Positions 25,268-33,539 of a DNA stretch of 64,000 nucleotides are shown piece by piece (position 1 is the stretch's first letter; each line of letters opens with the position of its first letter). Under the pieces are notes generated by a model, which was given only the letters and a program-made list of their open reading frames with translations, was not told the origin of the DNA and searched no databases. The translations under genes and the position numbers were made by a program. Source of the DNA: Arthrobacter sp. efr-133-R2A-120 (GTDB lineage Bacteria; Actinomycetota; Actinomycetes; Actinomycetales; Micrococcaceae); the NCBI RefSeq assembly GCF_030209835.1, contig NZ_JARVRF010000049.1:1-64000 (forward strand), written 5' to 3'.

Positions 25268-26002
25268 GTGAAGTCTTGGAGCATCGGGGTGGTCGGCCTC
25301 GTGGCGCTCGCGGTTTTCGTCGCCAGCTCTTACGGCCCCACGGAAGGGTCGGTCGCCGTCGGAATTCTGGCGTCGGCCGCTGTTGGCGTCGGCTGGCCCC
25401 ATTTTCTGGCGGTCCCCGCGAAGAAGACCCTCGCCACGGTGATCGGGCTGAGCGGTGCGGGTTCGGCCTTCGCCGCCGGATTCGTCCCCGCTCCCGGATT
25501 TCTCGACGCAACTCCCGCCTTCATCGCCGCCGGCGTGATTGCCGTGTTCGTCGTGCAGTTGATCCGCGGAACCGGTCAGGCCCAACGGCTCGAATCCACC
25601 CTTGGCAGCTGCGCCGGCGTCTTGCTGAGTTGCCTTGGCGCGGGCTGGATTGCTGGCGCGAGGTTCAACGGCATCAAGGAAATGGTGTTGGTTGCCGCTC
25701 TCAGCGCCGCAGTCGCCCTGCTCGCCGGCCTGTTGCGCTGGCCGGACCGGGTCGTGGCGCCTTTGGGTATCGTGGCTGCGGGTTTGGTGGCTCCGCTGGC
25801 AGGCCTGGTGTTTTCCGATATCGCGATCGTGCCCGCCATCGTGGTGGGAGTTGTCATTGGTTCGGTCCTGGTCAGTTTCCGTCGGATGGTGACGCTTCGG
25901 CTCGGCCGCTTGAATTTCCCGGCTGTCCTTGGGATGGGCGTCGCGCCCGTCTGGGCGGTTGGGGCCTTGTGCTACTTCATCGACAAACTACTCATCTACT
26001 AA
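25268..26002 (+). CDS. hypothetical multi-pass membrane protein
   Basis: 244 residues with about seven hydrophobic segments and few charged residues (VGLVALAVFVASSYG, LATVIGLSGAGSAFAAGF, VVQLIRG, MVLVAALSAAVALLAGLL, IVPAIVVGVVIGSVLV). No conserved family is recognised. The GTG at 25268 has GAGG about 14 nt upstream, so the exact start is uncertain. It is followed after 16 nt by a 37-residue membrane peptide and may be cotranscribed with it. Confidence 0.7.
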   Translation: MKSWSIGVVGLVALAVFVASSYGPTEGSVAVGILASAAVGVGWPHFLAVPAKKTLATVIGLSGAGSAFAAGFVPAPGFLDATPAFIAAGVIAVFVVQLIRGTGQAQRLESTLGSCAGVLLSCLGAGWIAGARFNGIKEMVLVAALSAAVALLAGLLRWPDRVVAPLGIVAAGLVAPLAGLVFSDIAIVPAIVVGVVIGSVLVSFRRMVTLRLGRLNFPAVLGMGVAPVWAVGALCYFIDKLLIY

Positions 26003-26018
26003 CAGTTAGGATGGCATC

Positions 26019-26132
26019 ATGTCCGTACTTGCATTTGAAATCTTCTTCCTTGTCCTCCTCGGCTTGGCCAGCCTCTCGATGGCGTGGTTCGCTGGTTTTG
26101 TCGTTTACCGTCTCTTCAAGGGCCAGAAGTAG
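26019..26132 (+). CDS. 37-residue single-pass membrane protein
   Basis: The small ORF begins MSVLAFEIFFLVLLGLASLS and continues with one hydrophobic helix to a basic end FKGQK. AGGA (26008-26011) lies 7 nt before the ATG, and the ORF fits neatly between two genes on the same strand. The typical small-membrane-protein pattern (hydrophobic core, positive C-terminus) supports it being real. No function is known. Confidence 0.65.
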   Translation: MSVLAFEIFFLVLLGLASLSMAWFAGFVVYRLFKGQK

Positions 26133-26186
26133 AGCTCCCATCGCTTTTGATCAACCTGTACCTTCCGGTTCACTGAGGTAATTGCT

Positions 26187-26786
26187 GTGCCCATCGAAAT
26201 CCCTTCCGACCTGACACCCGAATTGGTACCCCTTTCCTGGCTCATTGGTGAGTGGGAAGGCCGGGGACGGCTTGGCAGCGGTGAAGAAGACTCGGATCGC
26301 TTCATCCAGCATGTCTCCTTTACGCACCATGGCCTGCCCTACCTGGAGTACCGGGCGGAAAGCTGGCTCAGCGACGAGGACGGCACCAAATTGCGGCCCC
26401 TCACCGTGGAAACAGGTTTCTGGGCGCTGGAGCGGAAAATGCTCGACGCCGACGGCGGCCCCGGCTTGATTCCCGCGGAGATTGTCCCGGTACTGAAGAC
26501 GGCCGACGACGTCGAGGCCCACCGCAACGCGGACGGCGGGTTCGACATCGCCGTGACGATCGCCCATCCCGGTGGCATCAGCGAGCTGTACTACGGCCAA
26601 ATCAAGGGCCCGCAGATCCAGATGAGCACCGATATGGTGATGCGCGGCGGTCACTCCAAGGAATACACTGCGGCCACACGCATCTTCGGCCTCGTGGATG
26701 GCAATCTGTTGTGGCGCTGGGATGTGTCCACTCCGGGTAAGTCGCTTGAGGCCCACGCTTCGGCTTTCCTGAACAAACTCTCCTAG
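26187..26786 (+). CDS. nitrobindin-like FABP-family heme-binding beta-barrel
   Basis: 199-residue ten-stranded beta-barrel of the nitrobindin / THAP4-like family. The hallmark GEWEGRGRLG motif lies near residue 27, and the C-terminal W-R-W-D strand is present. Characterised members bind ferric heme and can isomerise peroxynitrite. The proximal histidine of nitrobindins falls near the C-terminus; EAHASAFLNKL offers a candidate. The GTG at 26187 has GAGG upstream. It precedes a flavodoxin-fold oxidoreductase, YgfZ and an ankyrin protein on the same strand. From memory, M. tuberculosis carries the homologue (Rv0813c) near glnR too. Confidence 0.85.
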   Translation: MPIEIPSDLTPELVPLSWLIGEWEGRGRLGSGEEDSDRFIQHVSFTHHGLPYLEYRAESWLSDEDGTKLRPLTVETGFWALERKMLDADGGPGLIPAEIVPVLKTADDVEAHRNADGGFDIAVTIAHPGGISELYYGQIKGPQIQMSTDMVMRGGHSKEYTAATRIFGLVDGNLLWRWDVSTPGKSLEAHASAFLNKLS

Positions 26787-26873
26787 GAGGGCTTGTTCCG
26801 TAGCTTCAAGGTCTCACCGAAGAGGTCTCACTGAACGTCCCGTTTCGCAGTTAGAACCAAAAGGGAGCAGCAA

Positions 26874-27596
26874 GTGAACGAAGCAGCAAAACCTGCCAGC
26901 TATGACGATCTCACGGCCGTCTTTTTCAACGGGACGCTCAAGCCATCGCCGCAAGTGAGCAATACCGACGGACTGATTTCCATCAGCCGGCGCATCATGG
27001 AAAAGCGGGGCGTCAGCACCCGTGTGATCCGCACTGTGGACCACGACATTGCCGCCGGAGTGTATCCGGACATGCGCGAACACGGCTGGGCCACGGATGA
27101 ATGGCCGGAGTTGTATCCGGCTGTCCTGGAGGCCGACATCGTGGTGGTGGCCGGTCCTATCTGGCTTGGCGATAATTCCTCCCAGACCAAGAAGCTCATC
27201 GAGCGCCTCTACGCCCATTCGGGCCAGCTCAACAGCAAGGGCCAGTGGGCCTACTATCCAAAAGTCGGCGGCTGCCTGATCACCGGCAACGAGGACGGCA
27301 TCAAGCACTGCGCCATGAACGTGCTTTACAGCCTCCAACACGTCGGCTTCACCATTCCGCCCCAGGCCGATGCCGGATGGATCGGTCCTGTCGGCCCCGG
27401 ACCCAGCTACCTTGACGAAGGATCCGGTGGCCCTGAGAGCGACTTCACCAACCGGAACACCACCTTCATGACCTGGAACCTGCTCCACTACGCCCGGATG
27501 CTCAAGGACGTGGGCGGCATTCCTGCTTACGGCAACCTTCCGGATGAATGGAAAGCCGGCACGCGCTTCGATTTTGAAAACCCGGAATACCGCTGA
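26874..27596 (+). CDS. flavodoxin-fold NAD(P)H-dependent oxidoreductase
   Basis: 240-residue flavoprotein of the NADPH-dependent FMN reductase / WrbA-like fold. It starts with a beta strand TAVFFNGTLKPS, the phosphate-binding loop region, and has VVVAGPIWLGDNSSQTKKLIERL, the second FMN loop, near residue 90, then GGCLITGNEDGIKHCAMNVLYSLQHVGF. The GTG at 26874 follows GGGAG by about 7 nt. Substrate is unknown; placement after the nitrobindin-like gene suggests a role in redox or nitrosative stress, which is an inference from context only. Confidence 0.82.
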   Translation: MNEAAKPASYDDLTAVFFNGTLKPSPQVSNTDGLISISRRIMEKRGVSTRVIRTVDHDIAAGVYPDMREHGWATDEWPELYPAVLEADIVVVAGPIWLGDNSSQTKKLIERLYAHSGQLNSKGQWAYYPKVGGCLITGNEDGIKHCAMNVLYSLQHVGFTIPPQADAGWIGPVGPGPSYLDEGSGGPESDFTNRNTTFMTWNLLHYARMLKDVGGIPAYGNLPDEWKAGTRFDFENPEYR

Positions 27597-27618
27597 GCCC
27601 CAAGGACTTCTACTACAT

Positions 27619-28704
27619 ATGACTTACAAGAGCCCCCTATTGTCGCGCCCCGGAGCTGTAGAAGGCGGCGGCGAGGACTCCGGCGTCGCGGCCCACTACG
27701 GCGAGCCCCTGCGGGAGCAGCGCGCACTCGCCGCCGGTACCGCCGTCGTCGACCTTTCCTATCGGGGCGTTGTCACGGTTACTGGACCGGACCGCCTCAG
27801 CTGGCTCAACACCCTTTCCTCGCAGCAACTGACCAACCTGCAGCCGCGCGTCTCAAGCGAACTGTTGCTCCTCACCATCCAAGGCCGCATCGAGTTCGAC
27901 GCCCGCGTAGTGGACGACGGCGAGACCACCTGGCTGTTGGTCGAAGCCGCCGAGGCTGCCCCGCTGGCCGAGTGGCTCAACAAAATGCGGTTCATGCTGC
28001 GCGTCGAGGTGGCCGATGTGTCGGCCGATTGGGCCGTCGTCGGCGCAACCAAGGCCGTTGACGCGTGGTCGGACCGGCTTGTCTGGGAGGACCCGTGGCC
28101 GCACATCGGCGTCGGCGGCTATTCATACAGCGTGGTGGAGGAAAACTCCCACCCCGGCCTTGAGAGGCCCTGGTTCGAGTACCTCGTTCCGGCAGACGAG
28201 CTTGAAGCGGCAGTTGAGGGCATGGCCCTCGCCGGCTCGTTGGCCGCGGAGGCGCTCCGCATTGCTGCTTGGCGTCCCCGGCTCGGCGCGGAGACGGACG
28301 AGAAGACCATCCCGCACGAGCTCGATCTCCTGCGGACCTCGGTCCACTTGTCCAAGGGCTGCTACAAGGGCCAGGAGACCATCGCCCGTGTCCACAACCT
28401 CGGACACCCGCCCCGGCGTCTCGTTTTCCTGCAATTGGATGGCTCGCAGCACACCCTTCCAGCGCCGGGCAGCGTTGTATTTGCCGGAGAGCGCAAGGTG
28501 GGTACGCTGACATCTGTGGCTCAGCACTTCGAAATGGGGGCAGTAGGACTGGCTCTTATCAAGCGGTCTGTGGACCCGCACGAAGTGTTGACCGTGCTGG
28601 ACGGTGAGGAGCCTTATCCGGCCGCCCAGGAAGTAATCGTTGCGCCCGATGCCGGACAAGTGGTGGGGCGTCAGACCGGATTCCTGAAGGGACCCCATCG
28701 ATGA
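27619..28704 (+). CDS. ygfZ: folate-binding Fe-S maintenance protein YgfZ
   Basis: 361-residue GcvT-like protein that supports assembly or repair of certain iron-sulfur enzymes through a tetrahydrofolate-dependent step. The signature K-G-C-Y-K-G-Q-E is at about residue 250 (SKGCYKGQETIARVHNLG). N-terminal VVDLSYRGVVTVTGPDRLSWLN matches the family. The ATG at 27619 is chosen because the upstream ATG at 27544 lies inside the previous gene. The gene overlaps the ankyrin-protein gene by 4 nt (ATGA). Confidence 0.9.
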   Translation: MTYKSPLLSRPGAVEGGGEDSGVAAHYGEPLREQRALAAGTAVVDLSYRGVVTVTGPDRLSWLNTLSSQQLTNLQPRVSSELLLLTIQGRIEFDARVVDDGETTWLLVEAAEAAPLAEWLNKMRFMLRVEVADVSADWAVVGATKAVDAWSDRLVWEDPWPHIGVGGYSYSVVEENSHPGLERPWFEYLVPADELEAAVEGMALAGSLAAEALRIAAWRPRLGAETDEKTIPHELDLLRTSVHLSKGCYKGQETIARVHNLGHPPRRLVFLQLDGSQHTLPAPGSVVFAGERKVGTLTSVAQHFEMGAVGLALIKRSVDPHEVLTVLDGEEPYPAAQEVIVAPDAGQVVGRQTGFLKGPHR

Positions 28705-29114
28705 GCGAAACGACGGGCGCTGAAGCCCAGGCGACGGGTGCCGATGACGAGGCCATTGCCTTGGCGCACACCTTGTTCGATGCCGCCAGGGAAGGCAACT
28801 CGGAGCTCCTGCGTAGCTACCTCAACGCCGGTGCGCCGGCCGGAATGCGCACTGCCGCAGGCGACTCTCTCCTGATGCTGGCCGCTTACCACGGCCACGC
28901 GGAAACCGTCCAGCTTCTGCTGTACCACGGTGCCGATGCGAACGGGGCAAACGACCGTGGCCAGACTCCGCTGGCCGGCGCGGTTTTCAAGGGTTACACG
29001 GAGGTGGCCCGGGTTCTGATTGACGCCGGCGCCGATCCCGACGCCGGTGCGCCCACAGCGAGCGAGGCCGCCCGGATGTTTGCCCGCACCGAAATTCTCG
29101 AACTGCTCGGATAG
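28701..29114 (+). CDS. ankyrin repeat protein
   Basis: 137-residue soluble protein with three to four ankyrin repeats (LLMLAAYHGHAETVQLLLYHGADAN, TPLAGAVFKGYTEVARVLIDAGADPD). Ankyrin proteins mediate protein contacts; small bacterial ones often sit beside oxidative-defence genes. Its start overlaps the ygfZ stop (ATGA), so the two are translationally coupled and a partnership is plausible. No signal peptide. Confidence 0.88.
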   Translation: MSETTGAEAQATGADDEAIALAHTLFDAAREGNSELLRSYLNAGAPAGMRTAAGDSLLMLAAYHGHAETVQLLLYHGADANGANDRGQTPLAGAVFKGYTEVARVLIDAGADPDAGAPTASEAARMFARTEILELLG

Positions 29115-29183
29115 GCCAAGGCGGGGCAGTCGGGCTGTGCCCGTGCCTGGCGGCGCGGCCGCGGTGGCTGCCTTGCGGTCAAA

Positions 29184-29216
29184 TATTCCATGTGGAATAG
29201 TTGTTGTGGAATAGTT
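29184..29216. promoter_or_regulatory. operator/promoter of the PadR-like regulator gene
   Basis: TATTCCA-TG-TGGAATA (29184-29199) is a perfect 7-bp inverted repeat, and TGTGGAATAGTT is repeated directly at 29191-29202 and 29205-29216. A possible -35 TTGCGG lies at 29173-29178. This fits autorepression by the regulator just downstream. Confidence 0.6.
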
Positions 29217-29234
29217 CGCACGGAGGATGGGGAA

Positions 29235-29795
29235 ATGGCACGAGCCGCACTGACTCCACTTGGTGTCGCCGCATTGGCCCTCCTCGTGGAGGCGCCGATG
29301 CATCCATACGAGATGTACCAGCTCCTGATGGCTCGTCACGAGGACCGCTTGGTCAAGGTCCGGCCGGGCACGCTCTACCACGCCGTGGGTCGCCTCGAAG
29401 AGGCGGGTTTGGTCGAGGCAACAGGGATTGACAGGGCGGGCAACCGGCCCGAGCGCACCACCTATCGAATCACCGGAACCGGCCGCGAGGCACTGACCGA
29501 GCGCCTCCAGAACATGCTGGCGGAACCCGTGAACGAATACCCGAGCTTCCCCCATGCGATCGCCGAGGCACACAACCTGCCGTCCGGCGTCGTACTCGAA
29601 CTCCTGGACCGTCGCGTAGTGAACCTGGAAAACCAGCTCGACTTCCTGGTCCGGGGCGAAGAAGCTGTCGCCGCAAAAGGCGTAGAGCCCAAGTTCTGGA
29701 TCGACGTCAAGTACCAACAATCCATGCTGCGGACGGAAATCGACTGGATACGCAGCTTCCAAAATGATCTCCGCAGCGGGCAGTTGCCATGGTAG
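29235..29795 (+). CDS. PadR-family transcriptional regulator
   Basis: 186-residue regulator with an N-terminal winged helix of the PadR type (LLVEAPMHPYEMYQLLMARHEDRLVKVRPGTLYHAVGRLEEAGLVEA) and a C-terminal helical dimerisation region (ELLDRRVVNLENQLDFLVRGEEA). PadR proteins usually repress a neighbouring efflux pump until a ligand binds. The ATG at 29235 has GGAGG upstream. The DHA2 exporter gene follows after 54 nt and is the obvious target. Confidence 0.87.
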   Translation: MARAALTPLGVAALALLVEAPMHPYEMYQLLMARHEDRLVKVRPGTLYHAVGRLEEAGLVEATGIDRAGNRPERTTYRITGTGREALTERLQNMLAEPVNEYPSFPHAIAEAHNLPSGVVLELLDRRVVNLENQLDFLVRGEEAVAAKGVEPKFWIDVKYQQSMLRTEIDWIRSFQNDLRSGQLPW

Positions 29796-29849
29796 CCGCC
29801 CTTCCAACGCACCAATGTGCAAGAAATTCGACACAGTCAAAGGAAACCC

Positions 29850-31373
29850 ATGGAAAACGTAGCTAAACCGTGGCCCGCACTGTGGTCCCTCGTGGTCGGG
29901 TTCTTCATGATCCTGATCGACACCACCATTGTTTCCGTGGCGAACCCACGGATCATGGAGGGCCTGCATACCGATATCAACGCCGTCATCTGGGTGACGA
30001 GCGCCTACCTCCTCGCCTACGCCGTGCCGTTGCTGATCACCGGAAGGCTCGGTGACCGCTTCGGGCCCAAGAACCTCTACCTGATCGGCCTCGTGGTCTT
30101 CACCCTGGCTTCGCTGTGGTGCGGCCTCTCGGGCGACATCGGCATGCTGATCGCGGCCCGGGTGGTCCAGGGCATCGGCGCGGCCATGATGACCCCCCAA
30201 ACCATGGCCGTCATCACCCGGATCTTCCCGCCGGACCGCCGCGGCGCGGCCATGGGCCTCTGGGGCGCCACGGCCGGCATGGCCATCCTCGTCGGCCCGA
30301 TCCTCGGCGGCGTGTTGGTTGACGGCCTCGGCTGGCAGTGGATCTTCTTCGTCAACGTTCCCATCGGCGTCGTTGCCTTCGTCCTCGTGACCCGGCTGGT
30401 ACCGAAGCTGACCACGCACAGCCACAAGTTCGACGTCGTGGGTGTGCTCCTGTCCGCAGCCGGCATGTTCCTGCTGGTGTTCGGCATCCAGGAAGGCCAA
30501 AGCTACAAGTGGGGCACCGTCACCGGGCCCATTACGGTCTGGGGACTGATCATCACGGGGCTCGTTGTCCTGGCCGTGTTCGTCCTCTGGCAGTGGCTGC
30601 TGGAGCGCCGCGGCGGTGAGCCTTTGCTGCCGTTGGGCCTGTTCAAGGACCGCAACTTCTCCTTGGGCAACACCACCATCATGGCGGTGGGCTTCACCAT
30701 CACTGCCTTCCCGCTGCCCACCATCTTCTACTACCAGGTAGTCCGTGGGCTGACACCAACACAGTCCGCGTTGCTCATGATCCCCATGGCCGTGATCTCC
30801 GGCGCGCTGGCACCTTTCGTTGGCAAGCTGATCGACCGCATCAACCCGCGCTGGTTCGCAGCCTTCGGGCTCCTGTGCCTGTCCGGCGCCCTGTTCTGGA
30901 CCGGGACGCTCCTGAAGCCGGACACTCCCATCTGGATGTTCCTGCTGCCCAGCGCCCTCCAGGGTGTGGCCAACGGCTTCATCTGGGGCCCGGTCTCCAA
31001 CGCCACTACCCGCAACCTCCCGCCGCGCTCGGCGGGCGCCGGTTCCGGTGTCTTCAACACGACGCGCCAGATCGGTGCCGTGCTGGGATCGGCCGCGATT
31101 GCTGCGCTGATCCAGTCCCGGCTCGCGGCGGATCTGCCCGCGGCTCCGCCAGGCGCCGCCCCGGCAGGCGAAGGGGGATTCACCGGCAAATTGCCCGAAT
31201 TCCTGCGCGACGGCTTCTCGACCGCGATGAGCCAGTCGGTCCTGCTGCCCGCTTTTGCGATTCTGCTGGGCGCAGTAGCGGCGTTGTTGTTTGGCAAGCC
31301 CAAGGCCGTCCAGGGTTGGGGTTCCCCGGCTGCCGCCGGGGCTAAGCCTCAAACTGTTTCGCAAGACGGCTAA
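29850..31373 (+). CDS. DHA2-family (EmrB/QacA) drug:proton antiporter
   Basis: 507-residue MFS exporter with about 14 hydrophobic helices. Motifs include ALWSLVVGFFMILIDTTIVSVANP (motif C/D region), VTSAYLLAYAVPLLITGRLGDRFGPK (motif A) and RVVQGIGAAMMTPQTMAVITRIFP. It probably expels hydrophobic or cationic toxic compounds using the proton gradient. The ATG at 29850 follows AAAGGA. Likely controlled by the PadR gene upstream and cotranscribed with it. Substrate unknown. Confidence 0.88.
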   Translation: MENVAKPWPALWSLVVGFFMILIDTTIVSVANPRIMEGLHTDINAVIWVTSAYLLAYAVPLLITGRLGDRFGPKNLYLIGLVVFTLASLWCGLSGDIGMLIAARVVQGIGAAMMTPQTMAVITRIFPPDRRGAAMGLWGATAGMAILVGPILGGVLVDGLGWQWIFFVNVPIGVVAFVLVTRLVPKLTTHSHKFDVVGVLLSAAGMFLLVFGIQEGQSYKWGTVTGPITVWGLIITGLVVLAVFVLWQWLLERRGGEPLLPLGLFKDRNFSLGNTTIMAVGFTITAFPLPTIFYYQVVRGLTPTQSALLMIPMAVISGALAPFVGKLIDRINPRWFAAFGLLCLSGALFWTGTLLKPDTPIWMFLLPSALQGVANGFIWGPVSNATTRNLPPRSAGAGSGVFNTTRQIGAVLGSAAIAALIQSRLAADLPAAPPGAAPAGEGGFTGKLPEFLRDGFSTAMSQSVLLPAFAILLGAVAALLFGKPKAVQGWGSPAAAGAKPQTVSQDG

Positions 31374-31392
31374 CCCGCGCGAACTGGCAGAG

Positions 31393-31423
31393 GATGCCCT
31401 CAAAATGCGGTTTTGGGGGCATC
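31393..31423. terminator. bidirectional terminator between the DHA2 exporter and GNAT genes
   Basis: GATGCCC-T-CAAAA pairs with TTTTG-G-GGGCATC around a 5-nt loop, with T runs on both strands inside the stem. The genes converge here. Confidence 0.7.
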
Positions 31424-31439
31424 GTCCGCCAACTCGCGG

Positions 31440-32171
31440 TTAGCGCAGGAGCACGGAAGTCTGGATACCGCCGTCGACGAATCCGAGCCGTCGGGCCAAG
31501 GCCAGGGAGCCCCGGTTGTCCAGCGCAGTTCGCCACTGCAGCGTCAGGCCTGAGGCGAGTGCTTCGTGGGCGGCGATCGAGGCAGCCAGGGTTCCGAGCC
31601 CTTGCCGGCGCAATTCCGGCGGCACCAGGACGCCCATGTCTGCGAGGATCCCCTGCCACTCCGCATAGGCGCCGCAGGCCACCGGTTTGCGGTCCGGTTC
31701 GTTGCCGTCCATCACGGTGAAATGGTGGTCCATCCTTGAGAGGTGGACTTCATTGACGTCATCCGGCGGGCATCTGCCCTCCAACTCGATCGCTTCCGGA
31801 TGGCCGTGGGAGACAGTGACTTCGCCGCCCGGCTGGAACAGGGGAAGGTCGTCGGCGAACAGCAGCGCCGACGTCCCGAGTCCATGGCCGCCGTGTTCGC
31901 GGCTGATCCGCAACAGTGCGGAATGCTCGCTCAGTTGATCGTCCGAGAGCTCGACGGCGGCAGCCACCGCCCACGCCGGAGCCACCAATGCGGAGCGGCC
32001 AAAGAGCCTCACGAAGGTGATGGATTCAGCGTCTTCGTCTTCCCTGACCAAGCGCTCCCCGGTGCGGGCAGCAGGTGAGCCGGAGACGAAACTGAAGGCC
32101 TCGTCGTCGAACCCTAAATGCCGGGCCCAGGCCAGCAGCACGATTTCCGCCGATCCCGCATTAAGTTCCAT
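31440..32171 (-). CDS. GNAT family N-acetyltransferase
   Basis: 243-residue protein with a single recognisable GNAT domain in the last 90 residues: GAYAEWQGILADMGVLVPPELRRQGLGTLAASIAAHEAL contains the acetyl-CoA P-loop (RRQGLGT), and ALDNRGSLALARRLGF is the motif-B helix. The N-terminal 140 residues are less typical and may form an extra, degraded GNAT-like half. The minus strand has TAGACT 7 nt before the ATG at 32171. Substrate unknown. Confidence 0.82.
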   Translation of the reverse strand: MELNAGSAEIVLLAWARHLGFDDEAFSFVSGSPAARTGERLVREDEDAESITFVRLFGRSALVAPAWAVAAAVELSDDQLSEHSALLRISREHGGHGLGTSALLFADDLPLFQPGGEVTVSHGHPEAIELEGRCPPDDVNEVHLSRMDHHFTVMDGNEPDRKPVACGAYAEWQGILADMGVLVPPELRRQGLGTLAASIAAHEALASGLTLQWRTALDNRGSLALARRLGFVDGGIQTSVLLR

Positions 32172-32178
32172 GACATCG

Positions 32179-32184
32179 AGTCTA
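32179..32184 (-). promoter_or_regulatory. -10 box of a leaderless transcript (TAGACT)
   Basis: TAGACT lies 7 nt before the ATG at 32171 on the minus strand, without a ribosome site. Confidence 0.45.
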
Positions 32185-32202
32185 TGCAGTCCCCGGAAAA
32201 GG

Positions 32203-32243
32203 AAGGAGCAGGCAAGGCACCTTGTGGTACCCGCCTGCTCCTT
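32203..32243 (-). terminator. intrinsic terminator after pfkA
   Basis: AAGGAGCAGGC and GCCTGCTCCTT form a perfect 11-bp stem, and on the minus strand CCTTTTCC follows. Confidence 0.75.
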
Positions 32244-32254
32244 GAAGATCCGGC

Positions 32255-33280
32255 TCAGCCGAAGAGGACTGCGGCTTCGTCGTAGCGGTTCTGCGGGACG
32301 GTCTTGAGCTTGCCCAGGGCAGCTTCGAAGCCCACGTGCTCGATGTCTGTGCCCTTGAGGGCCACCATGGTTCCCCAGCGGCCTTCCACGACCGAGTCGA
32401 TGGCTGCCATGCCCAAACGGGTGGCCAGGACGCGGTCGAAAGCGGAGGGGACGCCGCCGCGCTGGATGTGGCCGAGGATCGTGGCGCGGGTCTCGATGCC
32501 GGTGCGGGCTTCGATTTCAGGGGCGAGCTGGTCCGCGATACCGCCCAGTCGGGGCCGGCCGAAGGTATCCAGGCCGCGTTCGGAGTGCGGTGCTTCCATG
32601 TGGTCGGGAACAAAACCCTCGGCGACGACAATCAGCGGTGCACGGCCACGATCGTGGGCCTCCTGCACCCACTCGGTGATCTGCTCGATGCTGACTTTCT
32701 GCTCGGGGATCAGGATGGCGTGCGCGCCGGCAGCCATGCCTGCGTGCAACGCAATCCACCCCACGTGGCGGCCCATGACCTCGGCGATCATGCAGCGGTG
32801 GTGGGATTCTCCCGTGGTGCGCAGCCGGTCGATGGCCTCGGTGGCGATCTGGACAGCGGTGTCGAAACCGAAGGTGTAGTCGGTGGCGTCGAGGTCGTTG
32901 TCCACGGTCTTGGGGACACCGACGATCTTCAAACCGGCGTCGGTGAGGCGCTTCGCGGCGGCCAGTGTGCCTTCGCCGCCGATGGCGATGATGGCGTCGA
33001 TGCCGAGGCGGTCCATGTGGGCCTTGATGACATCCGGGCCGCCACCGTTCTCGAACGGGTTGGTGCGGGATGTGCCGAGGATGGTTCCACCCTGCTTGGC
33101 GATACCGCGGACCATGGTGCGGGGAATGTCGATGACGTCGCCCTCGACGACGCCTCGCCAACCGTCCCGGAAACCGACGAATTCCTGGCCGTGGATGGCA
33201 ATTCCCTTGAGGACGGCGCCACGGATGACGGCGTTCAGTCCGGGGCAGTCGCCACCGCTGGTAAGGATTCCAATTTTCAT
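32255..33280 (-). CDS. pfkA: 6-phosphofructokinase, actinobacterial G104/K124 type
   Basis: Phosphorylates fructose 6-phosphate in glycolysis, cytoplasm. The 341 residues show TSGGDCPGLNAVIRG, GGEGT at 101-105, PKTVDND at 123-129 and MGRHVGWIALHAG. Numbering happens to match E. coli: Gly104 favours ATP as donor, while Lys124 is the residue usual in PPi-dependent enzymes. This mixed signature is known from streptomycete ATP-PFKs, so ATP use is expected but not certain. It is monocistronic, with its own terminator. Confidence 0.92.
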   Translation of the reverse strand: MKIGILTSGGDCPGLNAVIRGAVLKGIAIHGQEFVGFRDGWRGVVEGDVIDIPRTMVRGIAKQGGTILGTSRTNPFENGGGPDVIKAHMDRLGIDAIIAIGGEGTLAAAKRLTDAGLKIVGVPKTVDNDLDATDYTFGFDTAVQIATEAIDRLRTTGESHHRCMIAEVMGRHVGWIALHAGMAAGAHAILIPEQKVSIEQITEWVQEAHDRGRAPLIVVAEGFVPDHMEAPHSERGLDTFGRPRLGGIADQLAPEIEARTGIETRATILGHIQRGGVPSAFDRVLATRLGMAAIDSVVEGRWGTMVALKGTDIEHVGFEAALGKLKTVPQNRYDEAAVLFG

Positions 33281-33474
33281 GAGGGGCTCAAATCCTGGCT
33301 AGGAGGTATACGTGCAGAGCGCCACGCTGAGCTCACAACGATTGTAGGGGGCAATGTGGGGTGGGACACAAACCATGACCGCCACCGGGGATGAGACTTT
33401 TGAAACAACCTGGAAATCGGACGGGGGACCTCGGCTTAAAAGACCGGATTTTAGAAGCCCGGCTTAACAAGCCC

Positions 33475-33501
33475 AGCGCCCCGCCTCGGTGGCGGAGCGC
33501 T
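33475..33501 (-). terminator. hairpin after the PspC-domain gene
   Basis: AGCGCCCCGCC and GGCGGAGCGCT form an 11-bp stem with one mismatch around TCGGT. It is downstream of the last gene of the envelope-stress operon on the minus strand. The rest of 33281-33539 shows no ORF. Confidence 0.5.
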
Positions 33502-33539
33502 AGTGAACTTGCCGGCCCGTAAACCCGGGCCGGGCTGTG

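Noticed and set aside
28671..31403. 910-codon minus-strand frame opposite the PadR and exporter genes
   Set aside because: It spans two well-supported genes and their operator, and its composition is the usual antisense product of GC-rich third positions.
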